Shown: in pieces, positions 35,951 to 43,683 of the stretch
How the letters are laid out: each line of letters opens with the position of its first letter
How positions within the stretch are numbered: position 1 is the first letter of the stretch
Origin: a virus
DNA length: 44,862 bases
Reading direction: 5' to 3' (one strand)
IMG/VR virus record: IMGVR_UViG_3300025122_004783
Location: 1-44,862 of that record
The notes under the pieces: model-generated
The model's database searches: none
What the model saw: only the letters and a program-made list of their open reading frames with translations
What the model was told of the DNA's origin: nothing
Translations under genes and position numbers: made by a program

Positions 35951-36407
35951 TATTCTCCCCCTCTTTTATATTTATCAATTCAACTATAATATCCAAACCT
36001 CTGTTTGGCGGTGTCCGGTAGCCGTGAAAGGCGTGGAAACTGCTGGCGCCCAAATCTCCATAAGCCATCTCGGGGGGAATGAAAAGACGTTTTTTATCTC
36101 CAACCTTCATTTCTAACAGTGCGGTATCTAATCCTTCTATTGAGTCTCCGTTCTCATAAAGTGCGTCTTGCTTGGTTCTCTTTCCAATGGTTATCTCAAT
36201 CGGATCTCCAGAAAAGGGGCCGGGCTCATACGTGCTGTCAATTAGCTCATCGACGTAACATCCGTTATCATAGTCGTAGTTGGATGAGCTAACCCCGTCA
36301 CCCAAATACAAGATATAGTGCATTAGAACCGTGTCACCAGTATTTGGAGTGGGGCCATGGCCACCTACAAGGGTTTCTGCTTTTGATTTATTCTCGCTCA
36401 TAATCAT
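35943..36407 (-). CDS. FKBP-type peptidyl-prolyl cis-trans isomerase
   Basis: This 154-residue protein has the FKBP fold marks: GDTVLMHYILYLGDG, IEGLDTALLEMKVGDKKRLF, IPPEMAYGDLG and the terminal strand LDIIVELINI. Between the first two is a longer, Tyr/Asp-rich insert (SSNYDYDNGCYVDELIDSTY) than in minimal FKBPs. FKBPs speed proline isomerisation and often act as folding helpers; no signal peptide is present, so it is cytosolic. I chose the ATG at 36407, 5 nt after AGGA; the longer frame to 36461 lies in the preceding gene. FKBPs are rare in phages. A likely job is folding of virion proteins or of the adjacent enzymes. Confidence 0.85.
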   Translation of the reverse strand: MIMSENKSKAETLVGGHGPTPNTGDTVLMHYILYLGDGVSSSNYDYDNGCYVDELIDSTYEPGPFSGDPIEITIGKRTKQDALYENGDSIEGLDTALLEMKVGDKKRLFIPPEMAYGDLGASSFHAFHGYRTPPNRGLDIIVELINIKEGENNG

Positions 36408-36414
36408 ATTATTC

Positions 36415-37467
36415 CTAAATGTCATCCAAAATTTGTAATGTTGCTTTTTCAATAAGAGCAATAGTTGGTTTTGGATTTAAGTTTAATTCCTCTATTCTCT
36501 TTAGCACACTCTTATATTGCCAGCCAACAACTATTATTATAGCATCTACTGGTTTGTTTTTTAACTCTTCGCACGGTAAAATTAACTTATGCGAGACATG
36601 CGTGTATTTATATTGTTTTGGCTCAAAGTCATCAACGACATAAGGCACCTTGTCCAAGCTATTCATCATGGTTAGGAACATTAGAGTTTGATGGCCGGCT
36701 CCCCAAATGGTGGCTGAATCAAACTTGTTTATAAAGTTGTCCATATCTTCAATCAATTCTTTCTGATTGTCCTTAAATGGATCTGCTGTGAGGGGTTCGC
36801 GCTTCTTCACGACTGCCGATAGGCTAGCGCCGTTCCAAATCTCTTCTATTCGCACAACATCAAAGCCGCTAGCTTCGCATACAAACCTTAATGTCTTCTC
36901 TGTGAAATAAAACAGGTGGTCAATGATAAACTCACCAAAAATACGATCTCGGATAATCTCGTCAAAATTGGGCACCTCGATAATTCCAACACCAGAGCCC
37001 TCTAGATTGTTGCGTATTTGCGTTAGGGTCTCTCTGGGATCAGGAAAGTGCTCCAGATAATTGAACATTAAAAACGCATCATACTTATCCGGGTCCGGGC
37101 GCCGATCAACATGAACAATCCTCTTCCCATGAAGTCCAAATTCCTCAACAAGATCCTCATATTGCTTCTGTCTAAACGGATCTAAATCCCAATCTGGCGA
37201 GCGAATCGCTTCTTCATAATAATCTACCGGATCCGACGGAATTTGGACCGTGCCGCAACCGTCGCATTGAAACACTTCAAGAGGAATTCCCAAATCATAA
37301 GGAATTGTTTGTTCATCTGGGAAATGCTGGGCTCGGGATGGTTGTTGATTATATGCGATAAGTGTCTCAAGATTATCTCCGCAAATTCTACAACCCTGCT
37401 CTGCTAAAGAAAGCCTGTCTTTTGTGTCGGTGGCCTCATCGGCGAGGTGCTTTGTTGCTATCATCAT
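36415..37467 (-). CDS. Sugar C-methyltransferase-like protein lacking the SAM-binding loop
   Basis: This 350-residue protein has the N-terminal zinc knuckles CRICG and CDGC and the middle block FNYLEHFPDPRETLTQIRNN. The block EVPNFDEIIRDRIFGEFIID follows, then HLFYFTEKTLRF. It also has the C-terminal domain (SATIWGAGHQTLMF, PYVVDDFEPKQ) of C-methyltransferases. Where the family has motif I (a glycine-rich SAM loop) and about 45-50 following residues, this protein passes directly from GKRIV to HVDRRPDPDKYDAF. The deletion is in frame and no stop occurs. Without that loop it should not bind SAM normally. It may be a non-catalytic relative, a different enzyme or a decaying gene. The start is the first of two adjacent ATGs, with GGAG 5 nt upstream and an ATGA overlap with the radical SAM gene. 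Confidence 0.72.
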   Translation of the reverse strand: MMIATKHLADEATDTKDRLSLAEQGCRICGDNLETLIAYNQQPSRAQHFPDEQTIPYDLGIPLEVFQCDGCGTVQIPSDPVDYYEEAIRSPDWDLDPFRQKQYEDLVEEFGLHGKRIVHVDRRPDPDKYDAFLMFNYLEHFPDPRETLTQIRNNLEGSGVGIIEVPNFDEIIRDRIFGEFIIDHLFYFTEKTLRFVCEASGFDVVRIEEIWNGASLSAVVKKREPLTADPFKDNQKELIEDMDNFINKFDSATIWGAGHQTLMFLTMMNSLDKVPYVVDDFEPKQYKYTHVSHKLILPCEELKNKPVDAIIIVVGWQYKSVLKRIEELNLNPKPTIALIEKATLQILDDI

Positions 37468-38453
37468 ACTATCTCCAATTGGTTTATTAATGCGTCTATA
37501 TTGTCTGGCTCGCTGTAATCATTCATGGTACAGCCGGCGCACGGTCTGATTTTTTCTTTGTTGCCCTTGAGGTGCTCATTCTGTAAGTCTTTGAGTAGGT
37601 GGCCCATCCATATTTCATCTAAAGGTGTAGTGTTGATATTTCCAAGCAAATTTATCCGCTCCCAATCAACGCAACAGGGCACAACATCCCCATTTGCACA
37701 AACCTGTACTCCTTTGAATATCTGAACACACACCAGTCTTTCTTGAAAATCTTTATCCCATCTAGATTTTTTTCCTAAAAGTGGAACTAATTTATTTGAA
37801 ATATTCATCTCTGGCCACAGAGGCACAATATGTTCAATGTTCATTTCATCGGAGATGTTCTCAAATGTTTTAAAAAATGTTTCCTTTTCTTCCTCTGATT
37901 CAACCGATATACTCGGAATCTTTACGTGAACTGTACAGCTACCTTTATTATTATACATTTGAGTCACGTTGGCAACTATTTTAGAGAATTTAATTTCAGA
38001 GCCAACAAGTTTTTGGTATCCCTCGCCGTCTAAAGCCTCTACAGATATTACCACGCGAGTCACATATTTTGAAATGTAATTTATTATTTTTTCTTTCAGC
38101 AGGGAACCATTGGTGATTAATTCTATCTTTTCTGTTACACCACTTTCGTGCAAATATTTAACATATTCACCCAATTTTCGGTTTATTAAGGGCTCACCTT
38201 GACCACAAATTCTTACTAGCTTCACCTTGTTATCAAACTTTTTCAAATCTGCAACAAGTTTTTCTATCGTGTCGAACGACATCAGTGATGCCAATTCTTT
38301 CATCTTTTCTTCTTCTTCATATTGGTGGCAAAATTTACACTTAAAATTACAATACCCAGAAGGCTCAATATAAACAACATATGGAGTCTCCAGGGGAATT
38401 TTTTCTTTTAAATCAAGTTTGCCTTTGTATGGTGTGGAAGTAAGATCTTTCAT
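37464..38453 (-). CDS. Radical SAM/SPASM protein in the glycan module
   Basis: This 329-residue protein has the radical SAM motif CNFKCKFCHQYE (about residues 36-43) and GQGEPL in the GGEP position. A SPASM tail follows: CANGDVVPCCVDWERINLLG and then CAGCTM, with auxiliary-cluster cysteines. It needs two or more [4Fe-4S] clusters. SPASM proteins in surface-polysaccharide loci often act on sugars or sugar nucleotides (for instance as dehydrogenases or epimerases), or on peptides; the substrate is not readable here. The ATG at 38453 has a GAG-containing site and follows the preceding stop by 7 nt. An ATG 24 nt upstream overlaps that gene and lacks a ribosome site. Confidence 0.83.
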   Translation of the reverse strand: MKDLTSTPYKGKLDLKEKIPLETPYVVYIEPSGYCNFKCKFCHQYEEEEKMKELASLMSFDTIEKLVADLKKFDNKVKLVRICGQGEPLINRKLGEYVKYLHESGVTEKIELITNGSLLKEKIINYISKYVTRVVISVEALDGEGYQKLVGSEIKFSKIVANVTQMYNNKGSCTVHVKIPSISVESEEEKETFFKTFENISDEMNIEHIVPLWPEMNISNKLVPLLGKKSRWDKDFQERLVCVQIFKGVQVCANGDVVPCCVDWERINLLGNINTTPLDEIWMGHLLKDLQNEHLKGNKEKIRPCAGCTMNDYSEPDNIDALINQLEIV

Positions 38454-38460
38454 TTTTATC

Positions 38461-39309
38461 TCAATATACGAACTCATTTGGATCGGGCTTGTTTTGTTTG
38501 TAGAACTCTATTAGTTCTTTAATCCCTTGTCGCATCGAGGTCAATTCAAGTGGGAGAGATTTTACAAAGTCAGATTGACCATAGTAGTTCTCTGTGCTGC
38601 TCTTAGAGCGGCTCACCGTAGGACTAACTTCGTCATGATAAGTGACGTCCCTAACTGGTGATATCTCCTTGATACATTCGATTATATCTTCCGCAGAAAG
38701 AACATCTCCCGAACAGATGTCTGGGTTCCTTGGCAACCCGTCAAATTTTTCAACATAATGCTCTACAATCTTGCAAAGATCATTTATGTTTAAGTAGTCG
38801 CATTTGCCAATGCGAGGTATTTTTATTGGCATATCAAGAGCAATTTTAGCACTTGCATTATTTATAAATCTATATCTCCAATCTGTTCCAACTCCATAAA
38901 CACTGTATAATCTTAAATTGTAAATATTTTTCTTATTCTGCGTGATCTGATCCATTGCATATTTCGATAGTCCGTATGGTTTTTCTCGTCTCCATTCGGC
39001 ACCAGAGCCAAAATAGATCATTGCATCATAGTCCTCTTCACATTGTGCTATATTATCAAACATGCGTAAATTATATTCTAATACTTTGTCTGGGTTGTTC
39101 GGAGAAAATTCAGGTGCCGCGTCGTATATTGCCGTGTGTATTACTACGTTGAATTTCTCTCTTATTAAAAAATTGCTAACCGCTTCTCTGTCTAAAAGAT
39201 CTAATTCTTTCCGCGTACAAGCTGTAACATCATATTTCGAACTCAGTGAGCGACAAAGATTTCTGCCGACAAATCCGTTAGCTCCGGTAATAAGAATTTT
39301 TTTAGTCAT
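38461..39309 (-). CDS. NAD-dependent epimerase/reductase of the extended SDR family
   Basis: This 282-residue protein shows TGANGFVGRNLCRSL (NAD-binding loop), TAIYDAAPEF, the catalytic Y-x3-K in KPYGLSKYAMDQ, and RLYSVYGVGTDWRYRF. It belongs to the epimerase/reductase families that act on NDP-4-keto sugars. By position directly after the thiamine enzyme it could reduce the branched 4-keto or acyl product, as YerK-type reductases do in yersiniose synthesis; that is inference. The start overlaps the stop of the thiamine enzyme by 8 nt. Slightly short but all core motifs are present. Confidence 0.82.
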   Translation of the reverse strand: MTKKILITGANGFVGRNLCRSLSSKYDVTACTRKELDLLDREAVSNFLIREKFNVVIHTAIYDAAPEFSPNNPDKVLEYNLRMFDNIAQCEEDYDAMIYFGSGAEWRREKPYGLSKYAMDQITQNKKNIYNLRLYSVYGVGTDWRYRFINNASAKIALDMPIKIPRIGKCDYLNINDLCKIVEHYVEKFDGLPRNPDICSGDVLSAEDIIECIKEISPVRDVTYHDEVSPTVSRSKSSTENYYGQSDFVKSLPLELTSMRQGIKELIEFYKQNKPDPNEFVY

Positions 39310-41092
39310 CCACTATCTCTACAATCATATTCTCTTTAAACTCTTCTCTGTCTAGAAACGGCGCCAAATCTTCCATCGGCCGAGCAGAGAAACTGCCATC
39401 TTCTTTTTTGTACACGGACGTCTTGGGGGCGGTTACGTGAGTCGACGGCAATATGATTTCGCACACCACGGGACCTTCGATAGCCAAAATACCATTTAAT
39501 TTACCGTGAAGATTGAGAGGGTTATCGAGGCGGGCGAAAGGAATACCATATGCATATGCTTGCTTTTCGATTGGAGGCAATGTGAGGCCCGAATCCTTGC
39601 CGCTGGCTACCAAATTGCCTGAAAAATGGGTATTCTGTGTGTTTCGAATGGAAACATATCCATTGTTATTTAGCACAAAAAACTTAATTGGCAAGTTTAG
39701 GCGCTTTACAACTTCTAATTCTTGAATATTCATTATAAAGCCCCCGTCGCCATCAATACAAACCGTCTCTTGACCAGATGCTGCGATACAACCTCCGATT
39801 GCTGCAGGAATCCCAAATCCCATTGGACCTAAGCCTTCGCTATTGAACATGCGCTGGCCGCTCTTCATCCTAAATGCCTGCATCGTCACCTCGCTGCAGC
39901 CGCCAGAACTACCAGGCACAATCAGGGCGCCCTCGGGTAAAACATCAGAGAGGGCGTCGATAAATACATAATTATTAACATACTCTTTCTGTCCCCAATA
40001 TTCAGGCAATACAACTGGATATTTTTCTTGCCAACTCTTACACTGATTTAACCATTTGCCGTGGCTTATATTAATTTTTTCCTTCTGTCTCAACATTTCT
40101 TCAATAAATTCCCCCGCATCAATAACCATCGGATGGGCAATATCCATTTCTAGCTTGTTTATTTCATGTTCATCAATGTCCACAATCACCTTGGTAGCTT
40201 CGCGGGCAAAGAACTTGTGTTGATATGCTGTCTGACCATGGTCAAGTCGGGCGCCGATGCTGATAAAGAAGTCTGAATTCTGTTGCGTAAAATTAGCACC
40301 TCGTTGGCCGACTCCGCCTGGTCGACCAGCAAACAACGGATGCTGTTCTTCCATAAAATCTATTGCTTTCCAGGTAAGCAGTACTGGGATCTCTAGAATT
40401 GCCGCTAATTCTCTAAATTTATCAATACTCTTGGATAACCTCACCCCATTCCCAGCAAGGATCACGGGCCTTTTCGAGGTGTTGAGTTCTTTAATAATAT
40501 TAGACACTTGAGCTTTTATATCAGGGGTCAGCTCTTCTTCGGGTTCATAGGCGATCAAGTCGTTTTCGTCATCACTAAGGAGCGCGGCCTGCACATCAAG
40601 TGGAATGTCCACCCACACCGGGCCTGGGCGCCCTGTTGTTGCAAGATGTACGGCCTTCTCCATATGATATCGTATCGTTAAAGGATCAGTGATGGTAACG
40701 GCATATTTGGTAATTGGCTTGACTATGTTGACTACATCAATTTCCTGAAAGCCAATCTGGCGTGTGTTGCGCCCATTAATCATATCTTTCTTTTGTACCT
40801 GGCCAGACAACACCAACATGGGAGTCGAGTCAAGCCACGCCGCGGCAACTCCCGTTGTCGCATTTGTGCTGCCCGGGCCAGTAGTTACCAAGCACACCCC
40901 TATATCATTTGTATACTGCCCGTATGCGTCGGCAGCAATGCTTGACGCTTGTTCGTGTAAATTACACACAAAGTTAACGTCACTCTTCCCTATAGAATCA
41001 ACCAGGTGAATACAACCGCCGCCGGGTAAAAGGAAAATATCTTTTATGCCGCGGCGCTCGATGAACTGCACTACATAATCAGATAGTTTCAC
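39302..41092 (-). CDS. Thiamine-diphosphate enzyme, acetolactate synthase/YerE-like
   Basis: This 596-residue protein has all three ThDP-enzyme domains. The N-terminal domain holds the catalytic Glu47 in LHEQASSIAADAYGQ and TGPGSTNATTGVA. The central domain has PVILAGNGVRLSKS. The C-terminal domain has the cofactor motif CIDGDGGFIMNIQELEVVK and then the NNNGY end. Housekeeping acetolactate synthases look similar, but the sugar setting favours a YerE-like role: transfer of a two-carbon unit from pyruvate to a 4-keto-3,6-dideoxy sugar, giving a branched sugar of the yersiniose type. The start is GTG at 41092, directly after the NeuB stop; the encoded N-terminus MKLSDYVVQF is normal. Decarboxylase or synthase activity cannot be separated by eye. 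Confidence 0.85.
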   Translation of the reverse strand: MKLSDYVVQFIERRGIKDIFLLPGGGCIHLVDSIGKSDVNFVCNLHEQASSIAADAYGQYTNDIGVCLVTTGPGSTNATTGVAAAWLDSTPMLVLSGQVQKKDMINGRNTRQIGFQEIDVVNIVKPITKYAVTITDPLTIRYHMEKAVHLATTGRPGPVWVDIPLDVQAALLSDDENDLIAYEPEEELTPDIKAQVSNIIKELNTSKRPVILAGNGVRLSKSIDKFRELAAILEIPVLLTWKAIDFMEEQHPLFAGRPGGVGQRGANFTQQNSDFFISIGARLDHGQTAYQHKFFAREATKVIVDIDEHEINKLEMDIAHPMVIDAGEFIEEMLRQKEKINISHGKWLNQCKSWQEKYPVVLPEYWGQKEYVNNYVFIDALSDVLPEGALIVPGSSGGCSEVTMQAFRMKSGQRMFNSEGLGPMGFGIPAAIGGCIAASGQETVCIDGDGGFIMNIQELEVVKRLNLPIKFFVLNNNGYVSIRNTQNTHFSGNLVASGKDSGLTLPPIEKQAYAYGIPFARLDNPLNLHGKLNGILAIEGPVVCEIILPSTHVTAPKTSVYKKEDGSFSARPMEDLAPFLDREEFKENMIVEIVDD

Positions 41093-42586
41093 TTACGTTA
41101 TCCAGTGTGGTATAAATGTTTTTCTATTTTGGTTCTGCGTGATCACTGGGTCGATGTAATAAGAGTCATCCACATAATGTGTAGACGAAACCTCTTCTAT
41201 AACACACCCGCTATGTGTTTCAAACCTGTGTTTTACTTCCGGCTCTATCGTCACCACATCGCCCTTTTTGAGACTTCGGGGCTCATCATTTAGGTGCAGC
41301 GTAACATCACCGTGAAGAATGACAAAGGTTTCTTCCTTTTTCTTGTGATATTGTTCCGGGTGTGTTTGCCCGGGAAGGGCAATTATTAGCTTCTTGCAAT
41401 ACTCGCGATTAACCACTGTTATCATCGTAATGCCTGTTTCATAGAAATTATCTATCCCGTAATGGTGAGACAATTCTAGATTGGCGTCGCGGGGGAACAC
41501 CACGTCGGCAGTGTTTAAAAATGATTTTACATTTTGAACAATGCCGTATATTTGTTCTCTCAGATTCTCTATGCTAACGGAGGCCATTTGAACTGGCTCG
41601 TTTACTACAAAATCTCTATCTGCTGTGTATTTGGTGTACTTCGACATGTCGTTGGCCAGGACTTGTCCTTCTTGGCATGGGAACGCATAAAATACATCCT
41701 TTCTGTGGATTATATCGCCCTTCTTTACATCCCTCTTCATAAAGACACCTCGCTTGAATCGTCTGAGATCAGATAATTCCTTTTCTGATGCCGGCGGCCG
41801 TGTAGTAGATTCACCACAAATGTGAAAAGCGGTTTTGGCAGCCGATAACCATGCAGCAGACTGTGCCGGGGTGGCTGAATAAGCATTTTTCGCATATTCG
41901 TCTGTTTCGACCGCCACGTGCTTCTCAAAAACAACAGCGCCCATAGCAACCGCCAAGGGCACAATGTTGGGGTCCGCGGGGTCTTCGTGGGTAGAGTAGC
42001 CGATTTTCACCTTTGGGTGGCGTGCTTTCAAAAGAGCAATTTGGTTAAGTTGCAAATTGGTTGTTTCGGTGGGATATTCTCCAACACAGTGCATGATCGT
42101 AAGATCTTTGTCCCTATTGGTGAAGAAAGCGACGACATTGTCTATCTCTTCTAATGTTGAGCCTGCCGTTGAGGCAATAATCGGCAGATTTGTCTCTGCG
42201 ATTCTGTTCAAAAGCGGCCAGTCAGTAAAGGAGCAACTCGCAATTTTGATAATTTGGAAATCCATCTCTTCAATAAGGCCGATGGAATCTTCATCAAAAC
42301 CAGTACAAACAGAAACAAATCCAAGCTTCTCTGCTTCAGATTTCATTGTTGCAAACTGCTCACTCGTTAAACGAGTCTCGGTAAACCTCTTAACGTACTT
42401 AAGATCCATTCGGTCTTTGTAATCCGGATGGATAAAGGTGTCGATGTTTCTAAACTGAAACTTGAAGGCAAAGTCGAACTCTTTATATTCTTCTTTCACC
42501 TTTGCGAATTCACGAATTACACGTAGGCCGTGGGCTAGATCACCCATATGATTGTTGGCCATTTCAAAAATGAATAATGGTTTCAT
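41093..42586 (-). CDS. neuB: NeuB-type nonulosonic acid synthase fused to a cupin domain
   Basis: This 497-residue fusion has two parts. Residues 1 to about 265 are the NeuB TIM barrel (FEMANNHMGDL, KFQFRN, STAGSTLEEID, MHCVGEYPTE, GYSTHEDPADP, FEKHVAVE). It condenses phosphoenolpyruvate with an N-acylated hexosamine to give a sialic-, legionaminic- or pseudaminic-type acid. Residues about 270-335 are an SAF antifreeze-like domain (RRFKRGVFMKRDVKKGDIIH). Residues about 335-495 are a cupin, with HPEQYHKKKEETFVILHGDV supplying the metal-binding His/Glu set, resembling D-lyxose-isomerase-type cupins. The barrel normally ends with SAF (about 340 residues), so the cupin is an addition that may process the sugar substrate or product. 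AGAGGG lies 5 nt before the ATG. Confidence 0.87.
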   Translation of the reverse strand: MKPLFIFEMANNHMGDLAHGLRVIREFAKVKEEYKEFDFAFKFQFRNIDTFIHPDYKDRMDLKYVKRFTETRLTSEQFATMKSEAEKLGFVSVCTGFDEDSIGLIEEMDFQIIKIASCSFTDWPLLNRIAETNLPIIASTAGSTLEEIDNVVAFFTNRDKDLTIMHCVGEYPTETTNLQLNQIALLKARHPKVKIGYSTHEDPADPNIVPLAVAMGAVVFEKHVAVETDEYAKNAYSATPAQSAAWLSAAKTAFHICGESTTRPPASEKELSDLRRFKRGVFMKRDVKKGDIIHRKDVFYAFPCQEGQVLANDMSKYTKYTADRDFVVNEPVQMASVSIENLREQIYGIVQNVKSFLNTADVVFPRDANLELSHHYGIDNFYETGITMITVVNREYCKKLIIALPGQTHPEQYHKKKEETFVILHGDVTLHLNDEPRSLKKGDVVTIEPEVKHRFETHSGCVIEEVSSTHYVDDSYYIDPVITQNQNRKTFIPHWIT

Positions 42587-42612
42587 TGTTTCCCTCTTGT
42601 GATATTATTAAT

Positions 42613-42641
42613 AATATAACACACGCGTCTTATAAAGTCCA
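42613..42641 (-). promoter_or_regulatory. Candidate sigma70-type promoter upstream of the NeuB gene
   Basis: On the minus strand, -35 TGGACT (42641-42636, partly inside the 3' end of the GT2 gene) is separated by exactly 17 nt from -10 TATATT (42618-42613). The NeuB ATG at 42586 lies 27 nt beyond. Four of six and five of six bases match the consensus. Spacing and distance to the start mirror the stronger promoter before rfbH. Confidence 0.5.
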
Positions 42642-43385
42642 CTTCTTTTTCCAATATTTTTGAATTATTTCATCGTAATTCGTTTTTTTCTTTTCTTCTA
42701 TTACACTCCATGTGCACTGGTTCTCATGCCAGCGATAGTAGTAGCCCAAGAATTTAGGAACCGGATAAATGAACACGCCATTATCGGCAAAATTGCAGAA
42801 CGTGTCGTAGTCGCCGGCCCCAGCTTCTTTTAAATCTGCTTCCCTGTGTGCGGGGCCGCCGTGTGGGGACCAGTTCATTAGTGGGTATAAGTTTTTATTA
42901 TATACAACAGTCGGACTCATAACTGGACTCTTTTCCATACAAAGCCTTTTAAACTCGTCTATGCTTCTATAAAAATGGCCATGTGGCGCATTGTACTGCT
43001 GTTCGTGGAACCCTATTATTTGACTTTGAATACATCTAATTTTTTCAGAATCATGCGATATTATTTGCATGCAATTTTTTAAATAATCTTCGTGTAGGTG
43101 ATCATCAGCGCACAGAAACGTAATGTAATCTGTATCTATATTCTGAAAGGCATCGTCAACTGCTTCTCGAAAAGAGTTCTTATATATATTGGGAACCTCG
43201 TGTAAGGTAAAGTTCTCATTAGTTTCTTCCATATACCGCAGAAAGTCCAAACTACCATCTGTACTACCATTATCATATGCATGAATATCATAATTTTCGT
43301 AGTTTTGTTGTGTGGCTGATAATGCACTTTGTTCGACAAACTCTCCAGAGTTGTAGCATGGGAGCAGTATAGTTATTTTTTTCAT
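42630..43385 (-). CDS. Family 2 glycosyltransferase
   Basis: This 251-residue enzyme has the GT2 core: ILLPCYNSGEFVEQS, YDNGSTDGS (nucleotide-binding Asp) and the DxD equivalent in FLCADDHLHEDY (about residues 90-100). Further on come SPTVVYNKNLY and a YYRWHENQCTW segment. It transfers one sugar from a nucleotide donor; no transmembrane segment follows, so it is peripheral or cytosolic. I chose the ATG at 43385, which gives an ATGA overlap with the HAD gene and has AGAGGA 7 nt upstream. The frame can be extended only to a TTG two codons earlier. Confidence 0.88.
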   Translation of the reverse strand: MKKITILLPCYNSGEFVEQSALSATQQNYENYDIHAYDNGSTDGSLDFLRYMEETNENFTLHEVPNIYKNSFREAVDDAFQNIDTDYITFLCADDHLHEDYLKNCMQIISHDSEKIRCIQSQIIGFHEQQYNAPHGHFYRSIDEFKRLCMEKSPVMSPTVVYNKNLYPLMNWSPHGGPAHREADLKEAGAGDYDTFCNFADNGVFIYPVPKFLGYYYRWHENQCTWSVIEEKKKTNYDEIIQKYWKKKWTL

Positions 43386-43675
43386 CGCCAATCCTCTGTG
43401 TTCATGTTCTTGTCATCGATAAACAAATCATAATAAGGTTTTCCTAATTTGAGGTCGTGGAATTTAACACCCCACTCTGTTAGCTGATCGAACGTTGTCT
43501 GTTGCCAGTCAATCCCGCTTACTGTGCCCCGGGCAGTCCAATAAATGATGGTGTTGCCCTCATCATATAATTTATTTGCCTTTTCTATATTTTGCTCAAT
43601 CGGTGAAGCCAGTGAATAGTCTCGGCTCTCAGGCGTCTCGCATATTGTTTCGTCGATATCGATATAAATAATCAT
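43382..43675 (-). CDS. Small HAD-superfamily phosphatase-like protein
   Basis: This 97-residue protein starts MIIYIDIDETICETPESRDY, containing the HAD motif I D-x-D-x-T/V with the nucleophile Asp. It continues with IIYWTARGTVSG (motif II Thr) and GKPYYDLFIDDKN (motifs III/IV). Very small HAD proteins like this occur in capsule and phage loci and are thought to dephosphorylate sugar phosphates; some accompany nonulosonic-acid or polysaccharide genes. A strong AGAGGAAAAA site precedes the ATG, and the end overlaps the GT2 gene by 4 nt. A sugar-phosphate substrate is inference. Confidence 0.85.
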   Translation of the reverse strand: MIIYIDIDETICETPESRDYSLASPIEQNIEKANKLYDEGNTIIYWTARGTVSGIDWQQTTFDQLTEWGVKFHDLKLGKPYYDLFIDDKNMNTEDWR

Positions 43676-43683
43676 TTTTTCCT

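Noticed and set aside
36595-36625. TATAAATA octamer on the minus strand inside the methyltransferase-like gene (T4 late-promoter word)
   Set aside because: The same octamer also occurs inside other genes (near 12915 and 38858) far from starts. In A/T-rich sequence it is expected by chance, and none is placed just upstream of a gene start.
39302-41092. Housekeeping acetolactate synthase carried as a metabolic gene
   Set aside because: Not excluded by sequence alone, but no valine/isoleucine genes are near and all neighbours are sugar genes, so a sugar-directed role is preferred.
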